From: an uncultured bacterium | GTDB taxonomy: Bacteria > Oederibacteriota > PGYV01 > CAILUR01 | Length of the DNA stretch: 5,124 bases | NCBI GenBank assembly: GCA_903837445.1 | Contig: CAILUR010000014.1 | Span: forward strand, 1 to 5,124 | Reading direction: 5' to 3' | Part shown: piece by piece, positions 1-5,124 of the stretch | Layout: the number at the start of each line of letters is the position of its first letter | Position numbering within the stretch: the first letter of the stretch is position 1 | The notes under the pieces: model-generated | Database searches by the model: none | The model's input: only the letters and a program-made list of their open reading frames with translations | What the model was told of the DNA's origin: nothing | Position numbers and translations under genes: made by a program

Positions 1-2
1 AG

Positions 3-44
3 AGAAGAGAAAAAGAAGCAGTAATACTGTTTACTAGAAAGTGA
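3..44 (+). CDS. uvrC: Probable end of the N-terminal part of uvrC, in a different frame from the main uvrC ORF (left-truncated by the window)
   Basis: Read in the frame of base 3, this stretch gives RREKEAVILFTRK and then TGA at 42-44. The piece EKEAVIL matches the UVR motif of UvrC (family pattern roughly FEkAaelRDqIkA). The next expected residues, an Arg-Asp pair, are absent. The pattern resumes as AIKAVEEI in the frame of the next feature, from base 59. I infer that this is the tail of the segment carrying the GIY-YIG nuclease domain, which would lie left of the window. The TGA overlaps the GTG of the next ORF by the sequence GTGA. Only 13 codons are visible, so the assignment rests on a short match and on position. 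The alternative is that these bases are noncoding. Confidence 0.45.
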   Translation, partial: RREKEAVILFTRK

Positions 45-67
45 GCAAACTCAACTACGCCATCAAG
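21..67 (+). other. Frame-shift junction inside uvrC: extra bases, GTGA stop/start overlap, slip site and small hairpin
   Basis: Bases 21-29 encode the end of EAVIL in one frame, and 59-67 encode AIK of the same UVR motif in another. The family expects two residues (6 bases) between them, but 29 bases are present, an excess of 23 that is not a multiple of three. Within it are a GTGA overlap (41-44), an A-AAG sequence (38-41) directly before the TGA, and a possible stem pairing GTTTACT (29-35) with AGCAAAC (44-50), one A-C mismatch and an 8-base loop. A second, competing stem is TGAG/CTCA at 42-45 and 50-53. The excess is inferred from motif spacing, not from an aligned relative. Confidence 0.45.
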
Positions 68-1168
68 GCAGTGGAAGAAATAATGAAGGAACAAAAAGTA
101 GTGGTGGCTTCTGAAAAAAATACAGATGTCTTTGGGTATCTTTATAAAAATGAGGCATATTATTTTGGGGTATTTAACATAAGGGCAGGAAGAGTAGTCA
201 GTAAGACTATAAGTGTGTTTGAAGATATGCCAAAAGAAGCACAGCCCCTGAGTGTCTTTATAAACCAGTATTATTCCAGAAATATGGCAGTCCCAGATGA
301 AGTGATATTACCGGCGGGAGCAGCGCAGGAAAGTGTTTTAAATGAAGTGGTTTTTAAACCTCGTGGAATAAAAGCGCTGTATGTTAAGCGCAACGGGCTC
401 CTCAAACTTGTAAATGATAATTTGTTGGAACGAGAAACAACAGATGAAAGAATACGGGAACAAAAAGGAAAAGTCAAAAAAGAATTTTTAATTCAAATGG
501 AAGCACTTCAACAAGGATTGAAGTTGGCGCGATTGCCGAAAGTTATTGAAGGCATAGATATTTCACATTCTTCGGGGCAGAATATGGTAGGGTCGCTGGT
601 GGTTTTTAATAATGGAGAACCAGATAAAAGTAATTACAGAAGGTATAAAATAAAAACTGTGACACAAGTGGATGATTTCGCCGCGGTCACAGAAGTAGTC
701 ATCAGAAGATATGGTAAAATGAAAGAACAGGGACTATGGTTTCCTGACCTGATACTGATAGATGGTGGCATAGGTCAGGTCAATAGCGCAAAACGCGCAT
801 TGGAGACCTTGGCGTTGGAAATTCCAGTGATAGGACTGGCCAAACAAAACGAAGAAGTTTTCAGACCTTATAAAAATGAGCCAGTGAAAATAGGCATAAA
901 AGCGCAGTTTTTACTTATGCGGTTGAGGGATGAAGCCCATAGGTTCGCAGTAAAATTTCAAACTGAGCTTTCGAGTAAAAAATTAAAGCAGTCAGTTTTT
1001 GATGAGATTCCTTATATTGGTGAAAAAACAAGATATAGGATATATAATGAATTTAAGGACAGGGCAGACCTTCTTGAAGCTGTTGAAAAAAATGAGGAAA
1101 GGGCTAAATTTCTTAATGAAAAACAAAAAACGGCAATTAAAAAAATTCTTGGAACAAAACATATTTAA
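41..1168 (+). CDS. uvrC: Excinuclease ABC subunit UvrC, C-terminal portion (lacks the GIY-YIG domain in this frame; possibly split or frameshifted)
   Basis: UvrC makes the two incisions around bulky DNA lesions with UvrA and UvrB. Full-length members are about 600 residues; this frame gives 375. It starts inside the UVR motif (AIKAVEEI, residues 7-14), continues through the linker (KEQKVV, then FNIRAG at 45-50), and carries the RNase H-like 5'-incision domain at about 165-310. Its predicted catalytic triad is intact: Asp173 in GIDISH, Asp241 in LIDGGIGQ, and His300 in RDEAHRF. A diverged helix-hairpin-helix region follows (IPYIGEKTRYRIYNEF, 323-338). The N-terminal GIY-YIG nuclease, needed for 3' incision, is missing; a TAG stands in frame at 35-37. 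No strong Shine-Dalgarno precedes GTG 41. An ATG at 83 with GGAAG five bases upstream is an alternative start. Identity as UvrC is firm; whether the gene is whole, split or decayed is open. Confidence 0.9.
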   Translation: MSKLNYAIKAVEEIMKEQKVVVASEKNTDVFGYLYKNEAYYFGVFNIRAGRVVSKTISVFEDMPKEAQPLSVFINQYYSRNMAVPDEVILPAGAAQESVLNEVVFKPRGIKALYVKRNGLLKLVNDNLLERETTDERIREQKGKVKKEFLIQMEALQQGLKLARLPKVIEGIDISHSSGQNMVGSLVVFNNGEPDKSNYRRYKIKTVTQVDDFAAVTEVVIRRYGKMKEQGLWFPDLILIDGGIGQVNSAKRALETLALEIPVIGLAKQNEEVFRPYKNEPVKIGIKAQFLLMRLRDEAHRFAVKFQTELSSKKLKQSVFDEIPYIGEKTRYRIYNEFKDRADLLEAVEKNEERAKFLNEKQKTAIKKILGTKHI

Positions 1169-1178
1169 AACATTTTGC

Positions 1179-1184
1179 GGGAGG
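1179..1184 (+). promoter_or_regulatory. Ribosome binding site fixing the start at 1190
   Basis: GGGAGG lies five bases before ATG 1190, near-ideal spacing. The in-frame TTG at 1175 lies upstream of this site and has no comparable motif, so it is not the likely start. Confidence 0.8.
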
Positions 1185-1189
1185 AAATA

Positions 1190-1933
1190 ATGAAAAAAAT
1201 TATCTTATTTATTATAGCCGCAAATGTGATGTTTGCAAATGTGGCTTTTTGTATAGGAGAAACCGGGACTGCTGAACAGATAAAAAAATATTATGCGCAA
1301 GGCGATGTTTTTTATAACAAGGCGCAGTATAGTGAAGCTATAAAATATTACACTGCGGCTGTAAAATTGAAAGATGATTTTATTGATGGGTGGAAAAAAA
1401 TAGGATTTTGTTACTACAAAATAGAAAATCATAAATACGCCTATTATGGTTTTCAAAAAGTTTTGCAGTATGATAAAAATGATAAAGATGCACTGGAGTT
1501 TATGGGATTTTATAATTCTGTTATTTTAAAAGCAAAGAAGAAAAATGAAAAAAGAGATTGGGTGCAACCAGTATGGCGCTCGGCCTTGTTGCCGGGCTGG
1601 GGACAGGCGTATAATAACCAGTTTTTAAAAGGGATTGTTTTTGGCACCGGATATATTGTGTCTGGCGCTATGCTTGTGTATAATGTGGCAGATGAAAAAA
1701 ATAAGTATGCGAAATATCTCTCCACAAATGAAAATCAGGATATTGCCTATAAGGCGGCGGAAGATGCCTATACGCTTGCGATAGTGTGGGCGGGAGTGAC
1801 GGCTGCTTTTTGGCTTGGGGCTATGATAGATGGCGGGCTTAATTATAATTGTGAGGAAGCTAATGATATGGCTGTAAGACCAAAAATAGAAGGACTTGTC
1901 TTTGCTGCTGAAGTTTTTAAAATTAGGTTTTAA
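1190..1933 (+). CDS. Exported TPR protein with DUF5683-like membrane domain
   Basis: The 247-residue protein begins with a signal peptide or anchor (MKKIILFII..., hydrophobic to about residue 21). VAFC at 18-21 is not a good lipobox because Phe precedes the Cys. Two tetratricopeptide repeats follow at roughly 36-68 and 69-105 (GDVFYNKAQYSEAIKYYTAA; then WKKIGFCYYK...GFQKVLQYD), usually protein-binding scaffolds. From 131 comes SALLPGWGQAYN with a nearby LKG, the hallmark opening of DUF5683-type domains, and then two hydrophobic segments at about 149-167 and 194-213. The N-terminal TPR part is probably periplasmic and the C-terminal part membrane-embedded. It follows uvrC by 21 bases and precedes the lipoprotein gene by 23. 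The true function is unknown; a role in envelope assembly with its neighbour is inference only. Confidence 0.85.
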   Translation: MKKIILFIIAANVMFANVAFCIGETGTAEQIKKYYAQGDVFYNKAQYSEAIKYYTAAVKLKDDFIDGWKKIGFCYYKIENHKYAYYGFQKVLQYDKNDKDALEFMGFYNSVILKAKKKNEKRDWVQPVWRSALLPGWGQAYNNQFLKGIVFGTGYIVSGAMLVYNVADEKNKYAKYLSTNENQDIAYKAAEDAYTLAIVWAGVTAAFWLGAMIDGGLNYNCEEANDMAVRPKIEGLVFAAEVFKIRF

Positions 1934-1956
1934 AGGCGGAAAAATTGAAAGGAATA

Positions 1957-2829
1957 ATGAAGGCAGTTATTTTAGGGGCACTGGTATTTATTATAGCGGG
2001 ATGCTCTGAACTAAAACGAAGCAATCCTACTGACCCTGCAGCGGGAAATTATGTAGGACTTCATTATGTGGGAGAGTTAGGGCAGTTTGTGAATTTGACT
2101 GATATGGAGATAGCACAAAGTAGTGGACAGGCATATATTTTTGGAACTGACGATGCACAAAAGATAACTGTAAAATATGATTTAAACGGAACTTATATAA
2201 AATACTGGGAGACACAGGATTTACCCAAGGGAATTTGTGCGGATAGCGCTTCTAATATATATATTGTAGATGTGGCAAATTATATTGAGATATATACGGC
2301 TGACGGAGTAACTTTAGGGCAGTTTCATTTTGCCACAGGCACAGGCGGTGGGAAAATAGCCTGTGATGCTGATTATCTTTATGCGACTACGGCAAGTCCA
2401 CCGAAAATATATAAATATGTTTTAAACACTGTGGCCACCCCAAACCCTACGCCTGTGGCAAGCTGGGGCGTAGAAGGGATTTGTGATGGTTGTTATTCTG
2501 TAATAAGTGCTGTGGAAACCGATATGGCGGGAAATTTGATTATAGCGGACAGTGGTTTAAATAGAATTACTATTACTGATAGCGCAGGAAACTTTATAAA
2601 AAAAATTGAGTTAGTGGATGCACTGCAAGGGCTTAGCGTTAGTGGCGGGAGCATTTATGTGCCAGGGATAAATGGTATAAAACAATATGATTATAATGGT
2701 ACTTTGTTAAAGACCTATGCTGATTATGGTGAAGGCAAAGGAAAAGTGACTGCTGTTGCCCCTATGGTCATTTATGACAAGCAAATATTTATAGGGGATG
2801 TGGTGAGTATAAAAGTTTTTAAACCATAA
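1957..2829 (+). CDS. Lipoprotein with predicted NHL-like beta-propeller
   Basis: The 290-residue product starts MKAVILGALVFIIAGC, a classical type II signal peptide with lipobox IAGC and the acylated Cys at 16. Ser follows the Cys, so there is no Asp +2 retention signal, and outer-membrane placement is likely if diderm Lol rules apply. A short tether containing NPTDP (23-27) leads into repeated strand-rich units of propeller type: NIYIVDVANYIEIYTADG (100-117), NLIIADSGLNRITITDSAG (193-211) and SIYVPGINGIKQYDYNG (232-248). Each has the form 'display phrase, variable, then aromatic, Asp/Gly turn', as in NHL repeats. Such propellers usually bind proteins or ligands and are not enzymes. A CDGC pair lies at 176-179. 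An in-frame TTG at 1945, preceded by AGGCGGA, is a possible alternative start that would add four residues; I prefer ATG 1957, preceded by GAAAGGA. No specific family was recognised. Confidence 0.85.
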   Translation: MKAVILGALVFIIAGCSELKRSNPTDPAAGNYVGLHYVGELGQFVNLTDMEIAQSSGQAYIFGTDDAQKITVKYDLNGTYIKYWETQDLPKGICADSASNIYIVDVANYIEIYTADGVTLGQFHFATGTGGGKIACDADYLYATTASPPKIYKYVLNTVATPNPTPVASWGVEGICDGCYSVISAVETDMAGNLIIADSGLNRITITDSAGNFIKKIELVDALQGLSVSGGSIYVPGINGIKQYDYNGTLLKTYADYGEGKGKVTAVAPMVIYDKQIFIGDVVSIKVFKP

Positions 2830-2834
2830 AAGGA
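2828..2834 (+). promoter_or_regulatory. Ribosome binding site of rsmE, overlapping the previous stop codon
   Basis: AAAAGGA begins within the TAA of the lipoprotein gene. It stands nine bases from ATG 2844 but only three from GTG 2838, which favours the ATG. The close packing suggests translational coupling with the gene upstream. Confidence 0.6.
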
Positions 2835-2843
2835 AAAGTGAAA

Positions 2844-3593
2844 ATGTCGGGAAAACGATTTTTTGTAAATAAGGTAGTGGATAAAAAAGCAAGGATAGAA
2901 GGTGATGACTATAATCATCTGATAAATGTGCTTAGAAAAAAAGAAGGGGACGAGGTGACTGTCTTTAACTATGAGCATGGTGAATTTTCCGCTATTATAG
3001 AAAAAGACGAAAAAGAAAAGCATATGGTAGAAGTGGTGTTAAAAGAACAGACAAAAAAAAGACAAGAAAACAGAGTCCCAGTTACTGCAATAATTGCCCT
3101 TATAAAAAAAGAAAACTTTGAATTTATATTGGAAAAATTAACCGAAGTGGGAGTGGATACTATAATTCCACTTATCACGAACCGCACAGTGGTAAAAATA
3201 AAAGATGATGAAAAGAAAAATGAAAGATGGAATAAAATTATTTATTCGGCAGTAAAACAGTGTGGAAGGCTTTCCTCTCCCAAACTAATGCCTGTAGTGA
3301 CTTCGGTAGAAAAAATAGAGGTATCGGAAAAGGCGCTCAAATATTTTGTATACGAAAAAGCAGATGGCAGATATCTTGTGGATGAAGCGTTTAAAGCCGC
3401 CAAAGAAGCTAAGGAAGCGGTATTTGTAATAGGTCCCGAAGGTGGGTTTGATAGTGCAGAAGCGGAAACTATTATAAAAAAAGGGTTTGTGCCTGTAAGC
3501 TTGGGAGATACAATTCTGCGCGCAGAGACAGCAGCAATAGTCGCGGCAGGAGCTCTGACACAGATATTCAGGAGAAGCGAATGGAAGGACTGA
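2844..3593 (+). CDS. rsmE: 16S rRNA (uracil(1498)-N3)-methyltransferase RsmE
   Basis: RsmE uses S-adenosylmethionine to methylate N3 of U1498 in helix 44 of 16S rRNA, near the decoding site, acting on assembled 30S subunits. The 249-residue length is typical. The N-terminal PUA-like RNA-binding domain is about 1-70 (RFFVNK..., HLINVLRKKEGDEV). The C-terminal SPOUT trefoil-knot domain carries the family signatures: LTEVGVDTIIP (99-109), the W...AVKQCGR region (129-142), the SAM-binding loop IGPEGGF (196-202) and LGDTILRAETAA (220-231). Nothing key is missing. GTG 2838 would add two residues but is too close to the ribosome binding site. The gene begins 14 bases after the lipoprotein stop, and its end overlaps the pmbA-like start by 13 bases, so the two are probably co-translated. 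Confidence 0.96.
   Translation: MSGKRFFVNKVVDKKARIEGDDYNHLINVLRKKEGDEVTVFNYEHGEFSAIIEKDEKEKHMVEVVLKEQTKKRQENRVPVTAIIALIKKENFEFILEKLTEVGVDTIIPLITNRTVVKIKDDEKKNERWNKIIYSAVKQCGRLSSPKLMPVVTSVEKIEVSEKALKYFVYEKADGRYLVDEAFKAAKEAKEAVFVIGPEGGFDSAEAETIIKKGFVPVSLGDTILRAETAAIVAAGALTQIFRRSEWKD
3570..3574 (+). promoter_or_regulatory. Ribosome binding site of the pmbA-like gene, inside the rsmE coding region
   Basis: AGGAG lies six bases before ATG 3581 and within the last codons of rsmE. It supports ATG 3581 as the start despite the overlap. Confidence 0.75.
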
Positions 3594-4906
3594 AAAGAAA
3601 AATCCTTGAGCGAATAAAACAAAAAGGTTTGACTGGGGATATTTTTATAGAGCGTGACAAAAAAACAGAGCTTACTGTAAATGATGGCACATTGGAAAAA
3701 ATAGTAAATGCTGATTCTTTTGGTGCTGGGATAAGAGTTTTTAAAAATGGGAAAATGGGGTTTTCGTTTTTTACCACAGCAGATGAAAAAGAAGCTATTA
3801 AAATGGTAGATGCCGCAGAAACTTCTGCCCTTATAGAAGGGTATGAAAATTATGTCCTGCCGGAAAACACTGTGTCTGCTGGCGTAAAAGTGTTTGATGT
3901 TGACTTGTCACTACTTGCCTTTGAAAAAAAGAAGCAAACCGCTTTGACTATAGAAAAAGAAGTCAAAGCTTCTGGTAAAAATATAAAATTTGCACGGGAT
4001 ACTACATATGGCGACAATATAATAAGCGCGTGGTATGCGAACACCAGCGGCGCCGACTATGTTTTTGAAAAGACATATTGTTTTGCCTACACTTCAGCGG
4101 TCGCATCAAATGGAAAAGAAGACGAGGTAGTGGAGGGAATGACTGGAGGGTGTGGTTTTGCTGAAAAGGATTTTTCTTTAATGGCACAAGATGCTGGAAA
4201 GCGCGCGGAGGCAATGCTTGGAGGGATATCGGTAAAGAGTGGCAACTATAAGCTCATACTACCACCCTATACTGCTGTGCAGTTTTTACAGGTGTTATCT
4301 GGAATGTTTTTAGCATCAGCGTCAAGAAAAGGAAAGTCACTTCTTTCAAAGTACACTTTGGGAGATAAACTTGGCTCAAAAATAGTCACCCTGAGGGATG
4401 ATGCCCTGTTGGATTATAAAATGGGAAGTTATAATTTTGATGGAGAAGGCACAAAGGGTGAAAATAAAGCATTGATAGAAAATGGCGTCTTCAAAGGACT
4501 GCTCTATGATGTGCTAAATGCTGGATATATGAACACTAAAAGTACAGGCAACTGCACTCGGGCAAGTTATAAAGCTATGCCTGAACCAGGCACGAGTAAT
4601 TTTTACATTCCTGCAGGAGAAAGCAAAGTGGAAGATATGGCAAGAAAGGCGAGCGGGATATTTGTTAATTCCTTAATGGGCTTGCACACTGTAGATCAGG
4701 TCTCTGGAAACTTTTCCCTCGGAATAAACGGTTGGCTTATGAAAGACGGAGCAGTGGTGCATCCAGTAAAAACAGCGCTGATTTCAGGAAACATAAAAAC
4801 TCTTTTGGAAAGTATAAGTTGCATATGTGATGACCTAAAGTTTTATGCAAATTTTGGAAGCCCCACCCTGATAGTAAATGACATTCTTGTCGCTGGGAAA
4901 GAATAA
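3581..4906 (+). CDS. pmbA: TldD/PmbA family protein, PmbA (TldE)-type
   Basis: In E. coli, TldD and PmbA (TldE) form a heterodimeric protease that degrades unfolded peptides, matures microcin B17 and attacks the CcdA antitoxin; the zinc HExxxH site is in TldD. This 441-residue protein has the usual family length and three-part layout: N-terminal region (ELTVNDGTLEKI, 30-41; GAGIRVFKNGKMGF, 48-61), central linker (about 110-215) and C-terminal domain (220-440). Family signatures are YNFDGEGTKGENKALIENGVFKG (284-306, where TldD/PmbA proteins have an FDxEG-type motif), STGNCTR (321-327), VSGNFSLGINGWLMKDG (374-390) and the C-terminal SPTLIVNDILVAG. No HExxxH is present anywhere, so it is the metal-free PmbA-type half. 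No tldD gene is in the window. The substrate here is unknown. The symbol denotes family type, not proven orthology. Confidence 0.92.
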   Translation: MEGLKRKILERIKQKGLTGDIFIERDKKTELTVNDGTLEKIVNADSFGAGIRVFKNGKMGFSFFTTADEKEAIKMVDAAETSALIEGYENYVLPENTVSAGVKVFDVDLSLLAFEKKKQTALTIEKEVKASGKNIKFARDTTYGDNIISAWYANTSGADYVFEKTYCFAYTSAVASNGKEDEVVEGMTGGCGFAEKDFSLMAQDAGKRAEAMLGGISVKSGNYKLILPPYTAVQFLQVLSGMFLASASRKGKSLLSKYTLGDKLGSKIVTLRDDALLDYKMGSYNFDGEGTKGENKALIENGVFKGLLYDVLNAGYMNTKSTGNCTRASYKAMPEPGTSNFYIPAGESKVEDMARKASGIFVNSLMGLHTVDQVSGNFSLGINGWLMKDGAVVHPVKTALISGNIKTLLESISCICDDLKFYANFGSPTLIVNDILVAGKE

Positions 4907-4934
4907 AGATAAGGAACAATCTGCTATTTTTAAT

Positions 4935-4940
4935 AGGAGG
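4935..4940 (+). promoter_or_regulatory. Strong ribosome binding site of aroE
   Basis: AGGAGG, a perfect Shine-Dalgarno core, lies four bases before ATG 4945. It is the strongest such site in the window. The 38-base gap before the gene has no inverted repeat with a T-run, so no terminator separates it from the pmbA-like gene, and I saw no convincing promoter there. Confidence 0.8.
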
Positions 4941-4944
4941 CAAT

Positions 4945-5124
4945 ATGAAATGTAAACATGGGATTATTGGGTTTCCTTTGGGGCATACTCTGTCACCAGC
5001 TATGCACAATGCTTCTTTTGAGAAGTTTAAGCTGGATAGTGAGTATTTGGTTTTTGAGACAAGACCTGAACAGGTAGGTGAGTTTATTGGTAAAATGCGA
5101 AAAGAAGGAATAAAGGGGATAAAT
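4945..5124 (+). CDS. aroE: Shikimate dehydrogenase AroE, N-terminal 60 residues (cut by the window edge)
   Basis: AroE reduces 3-dehydroshikimate to shikimate with NADPH, the fourth step of the shikimate pathway to chorismate and aromatic amino acids, in the cytoplasm. The visible start is the substrate-binding domain: GIIGFPLGHTLSPAMHNASF (6-25) matches the family signature G-x-P-x-x-H-S-x-S-P-x-x-H-N, followed by the SEYLVFE strand and the RKEGIKGIN segment (52-60) that normally runs into the NVTxPxK motif just beyond the edge. The first Ser of the shikimate-binding Ser-x-Ser pair is Thr15 here; Ser17 is kept. The NADP-binding Rossmann domain is outside the window. Similar N-terminal domains occur in quinate/shikimate dehydrogenase relatives and in bifunctional AroDE, which this fragment cannot exclude. 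Confidence 0.93.
   Translation, partial: MKCKHGIIGFPLGHTLSPAMHNASFEKFKLDSEYLVFETRPEQVGEFIGKMRKEGIKGIN

Noticed and set aside
32..58. TAC-TAG ... TAC as a matched takeoff/landing pair for ribosome bypass in the main uvrC frame
   Set aside because: The codons match, but the upstream residues in that frame (KRSSNTVY) do not resemble UvrC, while the frame of base 3 does.
999..1190. 63-codon + strand frame overlapping the end of uvrC
   Set aside because: The uvrC frame carries the helix-hairpin-helix pattern here; the alternative frame shows no recognisable motif.
1247..1252. VAFC in the TPR protein as a lipobox
   Set aside because: Phe directly before Cys does not fit the small-residue rule at -1, so it is better read as an ordinary signal peptide or anchor.
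2330..2350. Short repeated ACAGGC units
   Set aside because: Only two copies, encoding a Thr-Gly-rich turn; ordinary coding sequence.
3242..3622. 126-codon open frame on the - strand
   Set aside because: It lies antisense to the well-supported rsmE and pmbA-like genes, shows no family features and no good ribosome site, and mirrors their codon composition.
4907..4944. Possible terminator or promoter between the pmbA-like gene and aroE
   Set aside because: The TTTTT run is not preceded by a G+C-rich inverted repeat, and no -35/-10 pair with proper spacing was found; only the ribosome site is clear.

Overview
The window is an A+T-rich bacterial chromosome segment, packed tightly with genes that all read on the + strand. 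It holds five genes that are complete or nearly so, plus one gene cut by the right edge. Gaps between genes are 37 bases or less, and one pair overlaps. No rRNA, tRNA, mobile element, CRISPR array or intrinsic terminator was seen. The layout fits one transcription unit whose promoter lies to the left of the window. The organism looks like a diderm (Gram-negative-type) bacterium: one product has a clear lipoprotein signal with lipobox, and another is a secreted or membrane TPR protein with a DUF5683-like tail. The frequent ATA and AGA codons and this gene mix would suit a low-G+C uncultivated lineage such as those around Elusimicrobiota/Goldiibacteriota. That placement is a guess from style, not from a marker gene.

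Layout: (1) 1-1168, excinuclease subunit UvrC. Its main reading frame begins only at a GTG at 41, inside what should be the UVR motif. The expected upstream UvrC residues lie in a different frame that ends at a TGA overlapping this GTG. (2) 1190-1933, an exported TPR protein with a DUF5683-like membrane domain. (3) 1957-2829, a lipoprotein predicted to fold as an NHL-like beta-propeller. (4) 2844-3593, RsmE, the 16S rRNA m3U1498 methyltransferase. (5) 3581-4906, a TldD/PmbA-family protein of the PmbA (TldE) type, overlapping rsmE by 13 bases. (6) 4945-5124, the first 60 codons of aroE (shikimate dehydrogenase), continuing past the window.

The genes do not form one pathway. DNA repair (uvrC), ribosome modification (rsmE), peptide or modified-peptide processing (pmbA-like) and aromatic amino-acid synthesis (aroE) are housekeeping functions. 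Two envelope proteins of unknown role (TPR/DUF5683 and propeller lipoprotein) sit between them and may work together, because they are adjacent and both exported.

The most interesting signal is the uvrC junction at about 21-67. A short segment, about 23 bases longer than the family alignment allows, shifts the frame. It also creates a GTGA stop/start overlap, an A-AAG slip site and a small hairpin. It may be a decayed gene, a split gene with translational coupling, or a recoding site. No convincing wholly new multi-gene system is visible.
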